From NCBI GenBank assembly GCA_015494295.1, contig WGBO01000006.1, forward strand, positions 62,001 through 126,000: a stretch of 64,000 nt of DNA, read 5' to 3'. The stretch comes from Gammaproteobacteria bacterium. GTDB lineage: Bacteria > Pseudomonadota > Gammaproteobacteria > DSM-19610. This document shows positions 9,466 to 20,536 of the stretch, piece after piece. Each line of letters opens with the position of its first letter. Positions within the stretch are counted from its first letter, which is position 1. The translations under genes and the position numbers were made by a program. The notes below the pieces were generated by a model. The model was not told the origin of the DNA and made no database searches. It saw only the letters and a list, made by a program, of their open reading frames with translations.

Positions 9466-9708
9466 ATGCCTGACTACAACGAATTTCTTGAACGCATCTT
9501 CGAGGTTCTCAAGCCGTTTGCCAAGCAGGGCGTGCTGCTCAACGAGGACTGCGAGCTGGTTGCCGAACTGGGCCTGACCTCGCTGCAGGTCATGGAGCTG
9601 ATCGAGCAACTGGAAGACCATTTCGACATGTCGATCCCGCTCAACATCCTGCCCGACATCCGTACCGTGCGCGACCTGGCGCGGGCGCTGGAAAAACTCG
9701 AGTCCTGA
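9466..9708 (+). CDS. Discrete acyl carrier protein partnered with the SPT-like enzyme
   Basis: 80-residue acidic four-helix protein. The phosphopantetheine attachment serine is Ser39 in Gly-Leu-Thr-Ser-Leu-Gln; the usual Asp before the Ser is a Thr, which marks it as a specialised ACP rather than housekeeping AcpP. The gene ends four bases before the start of the aminotransferase-like gene, so the two are almost certainly co-expressed. In Sphingomonas wittichii a small unusual ACP gene likewise sits beside serine palmitoyltransferase. Here the ACP probably delivers the acyl chain to that enzyme. It is divergent from the second ELM1-like gene. Confidence 0.9.
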   Translation: MPDYNEFLERIFEVLKPFAKQGVLLNEDCELVAELGLTSLQVMELIEQLEDHFDMSIPLNILPDIRTVRDLARALEKLES

Positions 9709-9712
9709 CACC

Positions 9713-10888
9713 ATGAGCCTGTTCGACAAATTCCAGCCGATCGCGGACATCCAGGCCGACCTCAAGGAATTGGGCGTGATGCCCTTTGGCGCCGTCACCG
9801 AGAAGCTGCTGTCCTCCACCGAGGCCATCGTCAACGGTCACAAGGTGATCCTGGCCGGCACCAATAACTACCTGGGGCTCACCTTCGACCCCGAATGCCT
9901 GGAAGCCGCCAAGCGCGCCATCGACGAATCAGGCACCGGCACCACCGGCTCGCGCATGGCCAACGGCACCTTCGCGGAACACGTGGCGCTGGAAAACGAG
10001 CTGGCCGCGTTCTTCGACCGCCGCCACGCCATCGTGTTTTCCACCGGTTACGCCGCCACCATGGGCATGGGCTCCACGCTGGCGGGTCCCGGTGACGTGA
10101 TCGTGCTGGACGCCGACAGTCACGCCAGCATCTACGACGGCGTGCGCCTGGGCGGCGCCGACGTGATCCGTTTCCGGCACAACGACCCCGCCGACCTGGA
10201 AAAGCGCCTGCGCCGGCTCGGCGACCGCATCGACAACACCCTGATTATCGTCGAGGGCATATACAGCATGATGGGCGACCAGGCTCCACTGGCCGAGATC
10301 GCCGAGCTCAAGCGCAAGTACGGAGGCCTGCTGCTGGTCGACGAGGCGCATTCACTGGGCATGCTCGGCGAGCACGGACGCGGTGTCGCCGAGGCCGCCG
10401 GCGTGGAAGACGACGTCGATTTCGTGGTCGGCACCTTCAGCAAGAGCCTGGGCGCCATCGGCGGCTACTGCGTGAGCAACCACGACCAGCTCAACGCCAT
10501 CCGTTTCGCGATACGGTCCTATATCTTCACCGCTTCGCCTTCGCCCTCGGTGATCGCCTCCACCCGTGCCGCGCTGCGCCTGATGCAGGAACGCCCTTAC
10601 CTGCGTGACCAGCTATGGGACAACGCCCGGCGTCTCTACGACGGGCTCAAGGCACTGGGACTGGAGGTCAGCCCCGAAGTCAGCCCGGTGGTCGCCGTCA
10701 CCATCAATGATCGCAACCAGGCCATCGACTGGTGGAACCGGCTGCTGCAACACGGCGCCTACGTCAACCTGGTAATGCCGCCCGCCTCCCCAACCGACGA
10801 CAGCCTGCTGCGCTGCAGCGTCAGCGCCGCCCACAGCCCCGGGCAGATCGACCGCATCGTTGCCGCTTTCGCTGCCGTGCAGAATTAG
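9713..10888 (+). CDS. Serine palmitoyltransferase-like alpha-oxoamine synthase
   Basis: 391-residue PLP enzyme of the alpha-oxoamine synthase family, which condenses an amino acid with an acyl thioester and releases CO2. Expected residues are present: His137 (Asp-Ala-Asp-Ser-His-Ala-Ser) stacking on PLP, Asp210 and His213 (Val-Asp-Glu-Ala-His), and the Schiff-base Lys244 (Gly-Thr-Phe-Ser-Lys-Ser-Leu-Gly). Several blocks resemble Sphingomonas SPT as I recall it, more than BioF or Kbl: Glu-Gly-Ile-Tyr-Ser-Met-Met-Gly-Asp, Phe-Val-Val-Gly-Thr-Phe-Ser-Lys, and Tyr-Val-Asn-Leu followed by Pro-Pro. No biotin genes are nearby and an ACP lies directly upstream. Serine plus acyl-ACP giving 3-ketosphinganine is the best guess; substrates are unproven. 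Confidence 0.82.
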   Translation: MSLFDKFQPIADIQADLKELGVMPFGAVTEKLLSSTEAIVNGHKVILAGTNNYLGLTFDPECLEAAKRAIDESGTGTTGSRMANGTFAEHVALENELAAFFDRRHAIVFSTGYAATMGMGSTLAGPGDVIVLDADSHASIYDGVRLGGADVIRFRHNDPADLEKRLRRLGDRIDNTLIIVEGIYSMMGDQAPLAEIAELKRKYGGLLLVDEAHSLGMLGEHGRGVAEAAGVEDDVDFVVGTFSKSLGAIGGYCVSNHDQLNAIRFAIRSYIFTASPSPSVIASTRAALRLMQERPYLRDQLWDNARRLYDGLKALGLEVSPEVSPVVAVTINDRNQAIDWWNRLLQHGAYVNLVMPPASPTDDSLLRCSVSAAHSPGQIDRIVAAFAAVQN

Positions 10889-14220
<3,332 letters not shown>

Positions 14221-14229
14221 ACGCCGGGC

Positions 14230-14616
14230 TCAGCCCTTCTTTCCGATGAGCTCGATGGGATATCCGTCGGGATCTTCCACGAAGGAAATGATGGTCGTGC
14301 CGGCATTCATCGGCCCCGCCTCGCGCAGGATCTTGCCACCACGCTTGCGGATCTCGTCGGTCGCCTCATACACGTCGTCCACTTCCAGGGCGATATGGCC
14401 GTAACCCGTGCCAAGGTCGTAGTGATCGGTATCCCAGTTGTAGGTGAGCTCGATCACCGTGTTCCCGGATTCGTCGCCGTAGCCGATGAAAGCCAGGGTA
14501 AACTTCCCGTCCGGGTAATCCTTCTGCCGCAGCAGCCTCATGCCCAGCACTTCGGTGTAGAACTTGATGGAACGCTCCAGGTTACCGACCCGAAGCATGA
14601 CGTGAAGTATGCGCAT
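14230..14616 (-). CDS. gloA: Lactoylglutathione lyase (glyoxalase I)
   Basis: 128-residue enzyme that isomerises the methylglyoxal-glutathione hemithioacetal to S-lactoylglutathione. All four metal ligands fall exactly where they do in the E. coli enzyme: His5, Glu56, His74 and Glu122. Length and the absence of the insert found in the Zn-type enzymes suggest the Ni/Co-dependent bacterial class. The gene is monocistronic, convergent with the EAL protein (9 bp apart), and lies downstream of argG on the same strand after 48 bp. Confidence 0.95.
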   Translation of the reverse strand: MRILHVMLRVGNLERSIKFYTEVLGMRLLRQKDYPDGKFTLAFIGYGDESGNTVIELTYNWDTDHYDLGTGYGHIALEVDDVYEATDEIRKRGGKILREAGPMNAGTTIISFVEDPDGYPIELIGKKG

Positions 14617-14664
14617 TTGTTGCTCCTGTGCCTGGGTGCGAAAGTCCCTTGCGCCCTGGCGCTT

Positions 14665-15876
14665 CTATTGTTTTTTACGCGCCGCTATCCGTAACCTCAA
14701 CGCGTTCAGCTTGATAAAGCCCTCGGCATCCTTCTGGTTGTAGGCACCCTCGTCGTCCTCGAAGGTGGCGATACGCTCGTCGAACAACGAGTCCGTCTCC
14801 GACATGCGGCCGACCACGATCACGTTGCCCTTGTACAGCTTGAGCCGGACCTTGCCGTTCACCGTCGCCTGGGAGGCGTCGATCATGCCCTGCAACATCT
14901 CCCGCTCCGGGCTCCACCAGTAGCCGTTGTACACCAGTTCGGCATAGCGCGGCATCAACTCATCCTTCATGTGCGCCACCTCGCGGTCCAGCGTCAGCGA
15001 CTCCATGGCACGATGCGCCTTGAGCATGATGGTGCCCGCCGGCGTCTCGTAACAGCCGCGCGATTTCATGCCCACGTAGCGGTTCTCGACGATGTCGTCG
15101 CGGCCGATGCCATTGTCGCCGCCCAGTTTGTTGAGCTGCTCCATGACCTGCCCCGGCGTCACCGCCTTGCCATTGATGGCGACAATATCGCCCTTTTCGT
15201 AGCTCAGTTCGACATAGGTCGGGGTATCGGGCGCCTGCTCGGGCGACACCGTCCAGCGCCACATGCTCTCCTCCGGTTCCGCCCAGGGATCTTCGAGAAT
15301 ACCGCCCTCGTAGGAGATGTGCAGCGAATTGGCGTCCATCGAATAGGGCGACTTCTTGCCCTTGTTGAAGTCCACCGGGATATTGTGCTTCTCCGCGTAA
15401 GCCATCAGTGTCTCGCGCGAATTCAGATCCCATTCGCGCCAGGGCGCGATGATCTTGATATCCGGGTTCAGCGCATAGGCGCCCAGCTCGAAACGCACCT
15501 GGTCGTTACCCTTCCCGGTGGCGCCGTGCGAGATGGCATCCGCACCCGTCTCTTTGGCGATCTCCACCAGGCGGCGGGCGATCAGCGGGCGGGCAATGGA
15601 GGTACCCAACAGGTACTCGCCCTCGTAGATGGCGTTGGCGCGAAACATCGGGAACACGTAGTCGCGCGCGAAATCCTCGCGCAGGTCCTCGATATAGATC
15701 TCCTTCACACCCATCGCCTGTGCCTTGGCACGCGCGGGCTCGACCTCCTCGCCCTGGCCGATGTCGGCGGTGAAAGTCACCACCTCGCAACCATAGGTTT
15801 CCTCCAGCCACTTGAGGATGATGGAGGTATCCAGGCCACCGGAGTAGGCGAGGACGACTTTATTCACTTTAGACAT
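14665..15876 (-). CDS. argG: Argininosuccinate synthase
   Basis: 403-residue cytoplasmic ligase joining citrulline and aspartate with ATP, the penultimate step of arginine synthesis. The N-terminal ATP-pyrophosphatase loop Tyr-Ser-Gly-Gly-Leu-Asp-Thr-Ser is at residues ~11-18, and length and the internal [10 protein letters not shown] block are typical. Start ATG 15876 gives Met-Ser-Lys-Val-Asn-Lys-Val. Only 32 bp separate this start from the first structured repeat copy, so the promoter either overlaps that repeat or lies upstream of it. argD and argF are elsewhere in the window; argH is not seen. Confidence 0.97.
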   Translation of the reverse strand: MSKVNKVVLAYSGGLDTSIILKWLEETYGCEVVTFTADIGQGEEVEPARAKAQAMGVKEIYIEDLREDFARDYVFPMFRANAIYEGEYLLGTSIARPLIARRLVEIAKETGADAISHGATGKGNDQVRFELGAYALNPDIKIIAPWREWDLNSRETLMAYAEKHNIPVDFNKGKKSPYSMDANSLHISYEGGILEDPWAEPEESMWRWTVSPEQAPDTPTYVELSYEKGDIVAINGKAVTPGQVMEQLNKLGGDNGIGRDDIVENRYVGMKSRGCYETPAGTIMLKAHRAMESLTLDREVAHMKDELMPRYAELVYNGYWWSPEREMLQGMIDASQATVNGKVRLKLYKGNVIVVGRMSETDSLFDERIATFEDDEGAYNQKDAEGFIKLNALRLRIAARKKQ

Positions 15877-15908
15877 AGTGTAGGAACCTTTTTTTCATCA
15901 CCGGGAAA

Positions 15909-16100
15909 GGGGATTGTTGATCTGATTTCAAGGCGTTGGTGCAGCCGAGCATCGCAGGTGTTTTGCGATGAAGCGAGCGTTGTTTGAGCAGGCTGCGTTT
16001 TTTGCAGCCTGTGAGTTTAGCGAGCGCGCAAAACACCGAGAAGCGCAGGGAACCCGCGCAGCGGGCAAACCATTGCCTTGAAATCAGATCAACAATCCCC
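15909..16100. repeat. Structured palindromic repeat, copy A
   Basis: A 192-nt element. Outer arms 15909-15940 and 16069-16100 are inverted complements, perfect over the distal 26 bp and 30/32 overall. The 128-nt core 15941-16068 starts with box 1 (GCAGCCGAGCATCGCAG) and contains box 2 (GAGAAGCGCAGGGAACCCGC, 16038-16057), followed by a short hairpin and GGGCAA. Inner stem II pairs 15957-15967 with 16027-16037 (11 bp, perfect). Apical stem III pairs 15989-15996 with 16004-16011 (8 bp, 7-nt loop). No convincing ORF fills it. It lies between argG and the E2-E3 gene, 44 bp from copy B. Arm sequence is unrelated to copies B and C; the core is shared. Confidence 0.9.
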
Positions 16101-16144
16101 TCACCAACCATAGTAATTGCCTGCCCCCGACCTCTGACTGCCTG

Positions 16145-16340
16145 AGACGGGAGTGTGTCCCCCGACTTCGGGCCGTTTGACGCAGCCGAGCATCGCAGCA
16201 AAACGCAGATGAAGCGATCCCTGTTTGAGCGGTTTCAAAGAAACCGCGAGTTTGGGATCGCGCTGCGTTTTGCGAGAAGCGCAGGGAACCCGCGAAGCGG
16301 GCAAGTCATCGGCGCGAAGTCGGGGGACACACTCCCGTCT
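16145..16340. repeat. Structured palindromic repeat, copy B
   Basis: Second element of the family, same orientation as copy A. Outer arms 16145-16181 and 16305-16340 are inverted complements, perfect over the distal 26 bp (16145-16170 with 16315-16340) and imperfect near the core. The core 16182-16304 (123 nt) has box 1 at 16182 and box 2 at 16274-16293. Stem II pairs 16198-16208 with 16263-16273 (11 bp, perfect) and stem III pairs 16229-16236 with 16240-16247 (8 bp, 3-nt loop). Stem II and III sequences differ from copy A while pairing is kept. An extra pairing 16214-16221 with 16254-16261 is possible here only. It ends 17 bp past the stop of the E2-E3 gene. Confidence 0.9.
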
Positions 16341-16357
16341 TCACCACCGACGACGAG

Positions 16358-19300
16358 CTATCGCTTCGCCTTCATCTTTGCACTGCGCCGCAGCCGCGAT
16401 CCCAGCCGCCGCGCCAGTTCGCCGAACATTTCGGTCTGGGTCGGGTGCGGGTGTATCGCGTTGCCGACCTGCTCCAGCGTCATGTTGGCGGACACCATCA
16501 TCACCGCCTCGCCGATCAGCGTGTCGGCGTGGTCGGCCAGCAGGTGCACGCCGATGATGCGCTGCGTGTTCTTGTCGGCGACGATCTTGATCATGCCATG
16601 CAGCTCGTTGTTGATCATGGCCTTGGCATCGATGTTCATCGGCACCTTGGCTTCCACCGCGTCGATGCCCTTGGCCCTGGCCTGTTCCAGCGACAGGCCC
16701 ACGAAGGCCGCCTCGGGACGGGTGAAGATCACGCCGCAGTCCTTGTCCTGGTCGTACTTCATGTCCTCGCCGAGGATGGTGGCGGCGGCCACGCGGCCCT
16801 GCTGGGCGGCGGTGTGCGCGAGCATCAGGCCACCGATGACGTCGCCAATGGCGAAGATGTGCGGCACATTGGTGCGGCAGCGGGCGTCGGCCTTGATGAC
16901 GCTGTGTTCGCTGGCGACCCCGGCCTTGTCCAGGTCCAGGCCGTCCAGCACCGGGCGCTTGCCGGTACCCATGATAACGTAATCGACCTTGATGCTGTGC
17001 GCCTTGCCGTCGCTGTCCTTGTACTTGACAGTCACGCCGCCGGCCTTGCCGCTGATCTTGTCGATCTGCACCGAGGTGTGCACGGTCAGCCGCGGGTCGT
17101 CGTTGAGCACGGCGGTGAGATGCTTGGCGATCTCCGGCTCCACTTCGGCGAGGATGCGGTCTTTCGCTTCCAGCAACGTAACCTGGGTGCCGAAGTCCTG
17201 GAAGATCTGCGCCATTTCCAGGCCGATGGCGCCGCCACCGATCACCACCAGCTTCTTCGGCTGCGCCTTGAGCTGCCACACAGTATCGGAAGTCAACACG
17301 CCGCCGCCCTCGACAAGGCCCTCGCGCGCGCCCGGGATCGGCGGCACGAACGGCGGTGCGCCGGTGGCGATGACGGCACAGCCGAAGGTCACGGTCTCGC
17401 CCTGCGGCTTGTCGGCCGGCAACGCACGCGTATGCGGGTCGTCCTGGTTGCCGGAAGTATCGATGAACAGGGTGTGGTCGTCGACGAAACGGCCATAGCC
17501 CTGGATGTAGTTGATCTTGACGCCCTTGTCGGTCTTCAGCGCCATGTCGCCACGGGTTTCCAGCACCTTGCGGCGGGTGGCCTCCAGCGCCTCCCAGTCC
17601 AGCTTCGGCTTGCCGGGGGTGATGCCGAGGTGGCCGTCGTGCAGGCGGTCGCGGATCCGGTCGGCCGCGGCGCGCCAGGCCTTGGAGGGGATACAGCCGC
17701 GCCACAGGCATTCGCCGCCCGGGAACGGCGAGTCGTTGACCATCGCCACCTTGAGGCCGTGCGCGACCAGGTCGCGGGCGCAGTCCTCGCCACCGGGACC
17801 GCCGCCGACCACGACCACGTCGTAGTCCCAGTCGCCTTCGGGGATGGCCGGGCCGCTCGGCCCCATCCACGCCTCGGGCTGCTCGATGAGTTCCTTCAGC
17901 GCCTTCAGGTACAGCGCCACTTCCGCGCCGTTCACCACGCGGTGGTCGGCGGTGATGGTGAACGGGCTGCCCTGCTCGGTGTTGGCGGAAATCGCCAGGA
18001 TGGCGGCGATACCGGGCGTGGCGATGGCGTCGAAATGACTGACGCCGAACATGCCCATGTTGGAGATCTGGAAGGTCGAGCCGGCATATTCCTCCGGTTT
18101 CAGGCGGCGCTTGCGGGCGCGCTCGACCAGGTCTTTCCAGTCCTCGCCCAGTTCGTCGAGGTCACGGCTCTCACAGTTGCGCAAAACCGGCACCACCAGC
18201 CCGCCGCCGTCGGCGGAAACCGCCATGCCGATGTCGACATTGCTGCGTTCGACCAGCTTGTCCTGCGGCTGGTAGCACCAGTTCATCTTCGGGTACTGCT
18301 GCATGGCCAGGGCACAGGCCCTGGCGATGGCCACGGTGACCGAGGCGCCCTGCGCCTTGGACGCCTTGATCAAGGCGCCGAGGCGGATATTGGCGGTGAC
18401 GTGGAAGGTCGGCATGCTCAGCGAGGAGGTCATGGCGTCGCTGATGGCCTTTTCCAGCTTGTTCATGGGACGGCCGTTACCGGGCACATCAACCTGCGGG
18501 AAACCGGCCGCGGCCGGGGCGGCGGCCGGCTGCGCGGCCTGCACGTCGGCGGCCACGATCACGCCGCCGGGGCCTGATCCGCCCACGCCGGACAGGTCGA
18601 TGCCACGCGCGCCGGCGATGGCGCGTGCATACGGCGTGGCGGCGCGCCCCTGGGGACGCGGCGCGGGAGTGCCGCCAGCCGGCAGCGAAACCCGCGGGGC
18701 GGCCGCAGCGGCTGCGGCGGCCGGTGCCGCCGGCGCGGACTCGGCAGGGGACACGGCGGATTCGGCTTTCGTCGTGACCGGCGTGGCGTCTTCATCCACC
18801 ACCTGGTCGGGGCTGTCCACCAGGTAGGCCAGCGGCTCACCGACCGGTACCGTGGCGTCGACCGGCACACGTGGGCCGGACAGGTAACCGTCACGGAACA
18901 CCTCGACATCCATGATCGCCTTGTCGGTTTCCACCTGCGCCACGATATCGCCGCGCTGTATCTTGTCGCCGATGTTCTTTTCCCAGCTCACCAGCACACC
19001 CTCGGTCATGGTGTCGGAAAGCTGCGGCATGATAATGGTATGGGAGGCGCCTTCCGGCGCGGCGCTGGCCGGCTCGCCCTGCGCTTCGGCAGCGGCAGCG
19101 GTTTCCTGCGGGGCAGACTGTTCCGTTTGCGGCGCGCTGGCGGCCGCCGATGCCGGTGCGGCGTCGCCCGTGTTCACGTCTTCAGGCGTCGCGACCAGGT
19201 AGGCCATCGGCTCGCCAACCGGCACGGTGCTGTCGACCGGCGCCAGGGGGCCGGACAGGTAGCCTTCACGGAAGACTTCCACGTCCATGATGGCCTTGTC

Positions 19301-19429
19301 GGTTTCGACCGTCGCAACGATGTCGCCGCGTTCGATCTTGTCGCCGATATTCTTTTCCCAACTCACCACCACACCTTCGGTCATGGTGTCGGAGAGCTGG
19401 GGCATCTTGATTACGTAGGGCTCAGCCAT
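16358..19429 (-). CDS. Fused pyruvate dehydrogenase E2-E3 (dihydrolipoamide acetyltransferase + dehydrogenase)
   Basis: 1023-residue fusion of two normally separate subunits. Lipoyl domains lie at ~3-80 and ~130-205, with Glu-Thr-Asp-Lys-Ala motifs at Lys45 and Lys170. They are joined by Ala/Pro-rich linkers to a peripheral-subunit-binding domain (~263-300) and an acyltransferase domain (~315-522) with catalytic His496 in Asp-His-Arg-Val-Val-Asn-Gly (Asn replaces the usual Asp). From ~534 an E3 flavoprotein follows: FAD loop Gly-Gly-Gly-Pro-Gly-Gly, redox pair Cys574/Cys579 in Gly-Gly-Glu-Cys-Leu-Trp-Arg-Gly-Cys-Ile-Pro-Ser-Lys, and a C-terminal His-Pro-His-Pro-Thr-Gln-Thr-Glu active site. 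It is the third gene after E1alpha and E1beta. All E2 and E3 key residues look present, so one polypeptide should serve both steps. Confidence 0.93.
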   Translation of the reverse strand: MAEPYVIKMPQLSDTMTEGVVVSWEKNIGDKIERGDIVATVETDKAIMDVEVFREGYLSGPLAPVDSTVPVGEPMAYLVATPEDVNTGDAAPASAAASAPQTEQSAPQETAAAAEAQGEPASAAPEGASHTIIMPQLSDTMTEGVLVSWEKNIGDKIQRGDIVAQVETDKAIMDVEVFRDGYLSGPRVPVDATVPVGEPLAYLVDSPDQVVDEDATPVTTKAESAVSPAESAPAAPAAAAAAAAPRVSLPAGGTPAPRPQGRAATPYARAIAGARGIDLSGVGGSGPGGVIVAADVQAAQPAAAPAAAGFPQVDVPGNGRPMNKLEKAISDAMTSSLSMPTFHVTANIRLGALIKASKAQGASVTVAIARACALAMQQYPKMNWCYQPQDKLVERSNVDIGMAVSADGGGLVVPVLRNCESRDLDELGEDWKDLVERARKRRLKPEEYAGSTFQISNMGMFGVSHFDAIATPGIAAILAISANTEQGSPFTITADHRVVNGAEVALYLKALKELIEQPEAWMGPSGPAIPEGDWDYDVVVVGGGPGGEDCARDLVAHGLKVAMVNDSPFPGGECLWRGCIPSKAWRAAADRIRDRLHDGHLGITPGKPKLDWEALEATRRKVLETRGDMALKTDKGVKINYIQGYGRFVDDHTLFIDTSGNQDDPHTRALPADKPQGETVTFGCAVIATGAPPFVPPIPGAREGLVEGGGVLTSDTVWQLKAQPKKLVVIGGGAIGLEMAQIFQDFGTQVTLLEAKDRILAEVEPEIAKHLTAVLNDDPRLTVHTSVQIDKISGKAGGVTVKYKDSDGKAHSIKVDYVIMGTGKRPVLDGLDLDKAGVASEHSVIKADARCRTNVPHIFAIGDVIGGLMLAHTAAQQGRVAAATILGEDMKYDQDKDCGVIFTRPEAAFVGLSLEQARAKGIDAVEAKVPMNIDAKAMINNELHGMIKIVADKNTQRIIGVHLLADHADTLIGEAVMMVSANMTLEQVGNAIHPHPTQTEMFGELARRLGSRLRRSAKMKAKR

Positions 19430-19555
19430 GCATACATCCAGTTATAAAAATCCAACCGCCAGAACGGAAAGCCCATGGTCTCGCGCGCGCAGCACCACGA
19501 AACGATCTTTCCTGGTCTCCCTTGTATCCTGGCGGTTCAAGGTTCCTGATAAAGC

Positions 19556-20536
19556 CTACTTGCCAAACATCTTCCGCACGGCGGCCACAACGTCGTTGGC
19601 GTTGGGTATGGCGGCCTTTTCCAGCGTGTGGTTGTAGGGGATAGGCACGTTGACCGCCGATACCCGCACCGGCGGCGCGTCGAGTTCGAAGAAGCATTCC
19701 TCGTTGATGATGGCCATCACCTCGGCCCCGACACCCACGCAGGGCTCGGCTTCCTCGGCGATAACGGCGCGATGGGTCTTGCGCACCGAGGCGGCGATAC
19801 CGGCGCGGTCCAGCGGCGACAGCGCGTAAAGATCGATGACTTCGGCCTCGATACCAAACTGCTTCGACAGGATATCCGCCGCCTGCAGGCACCAGTGCAC
19901 GGAAATGTTGTAGCCGAACAGGGTCACGTCATGACCCTCGCGCACCACGTCGGAACCTTCCAGCGGGTGGAAAAACTCCTCGTCGGGCACTTCGCCCTTC
20001 ATGTTGTACATCAGCTCGTGCTCGTTGATGTACACCGGGTCGTTACAGCGCACCGCGGACTTCAGCAGCCCGTACGCCTGCTTCGGCGTGCTGGGCGTGA
20101 CCACGCGCAGGCCGGCAATGCCCATGAACACCTTCTCCATGCGCGCCGAGTGCTGGGCGCCGAGCTGGTGGGCGGTACCGCCGGCGGAACGCATCACGAT
20201 CGGCGCCGTCAACTGGCCGCCCGACATGTAACGTACCTTGGCGGCGGAATTGAACAACTGGTCCATGGCCAGCCATGCGAAGTTCACCGACATGATCTCG
20301 ATGATCGGACGCACGCCCAGGAAAGAGGCGCCAATGCCCAGGCCGGTATAGCCGTTCTCCGAAATCGGGGTATCGATGACACGCTCGGGACCGTATTTTT
20401 CGTACAGGCCCTTGGTCGCCTTGTAGGTGCCGCCGGCGACACCGATGTCCTCGCCCATGCAGATCACCATGGGGTCGTTGGCCATTTCCTCGTCGTGGGC
20501 GCGACGGATCGCTTCCCAGTACATCATCTCAGCCAT
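19556..20536 (-). CDS. pdhB: Pyruvate dehydrogenase E1 beta subunit
   Basis: 326-residue transketolase-like beta subunit that with E1alpha performs thiamine-diphosphate-dependent decarboxylation of pyruvate (or a related 2-oxoacid) and acylates the E2 lipoyl group. It has the pyrimidine-binding domain with Met-Gly-Glu-Asp-Ile-Gly-Val-Ala-Gly-Gly and the Asp-Thr-Pro-Ile-Ser-Glu block, and the C-terminal domain with an Ala-Glu-Glu motif. Its ATG shares one base with the E1alpha stop (TGATG), so the two are coupled. The fused E2-E3 gene begins 126 bp downstream. The alpha2beta2 E1 type contrasts with the single-chain AceE of enteric bacteria. Confidence 0.93.
   Translation of the reverse strand: MAEMMYWEAIRRAHDEEMANDPMVICMGEDIGVAGGTYKATKGLYEKYGPERVIDTPISENGYTGLGIGASFLGVRPIIEIMSVNFAWLAMDQLFNSAAKVRYMSGGQLTAPIVMRSAGGTAHQLGAQHSARMEKVFMGIAGLRVVTPSTPKQAYGLLKSAVRCNDPVYINEHELMYNMKGEVPDEEFFHPLEGSDVVREGHDVTLFGYNISVHWCLQAADILSKQFGIEAEVIDLYALSPLDRAGIAASVRKTHRAVIAEEAEPCVGVGAEVMAIINEECFFELDAPPVRVSAVNVPIPYNHTLEKAAIPNANDVVAAVRKMFGK

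Noticed and set aside
9713..10888. BioF (8-amino-7-oxononanoate synthase) as the identity of the oxoamine synthase
   Set aside because: No biotin genes are adjacent, a dedicated ACP precedes it, and the motif blocks look nearer to SPT. Not fully excluded without phylogeny.
15909..16340. Group II intron, CRISPR array or classical IS as explanation of the repeats
   Set aside because: No reverse transcriptase, domain V hairpin, spaced direct repeats or transposase is present, and the outer inverted repeats differ between copies, unlike fixed IS ends.
16445..18577. A 710-codon plus-strand frame opposite the E2-E3 gene
   Set aside because: Composition (His, Val, Gly, Arg blocks) and lack of domains mark it as antisense shadow; the minus strand encodes clear lipoyl, E2 and E3 motifs.
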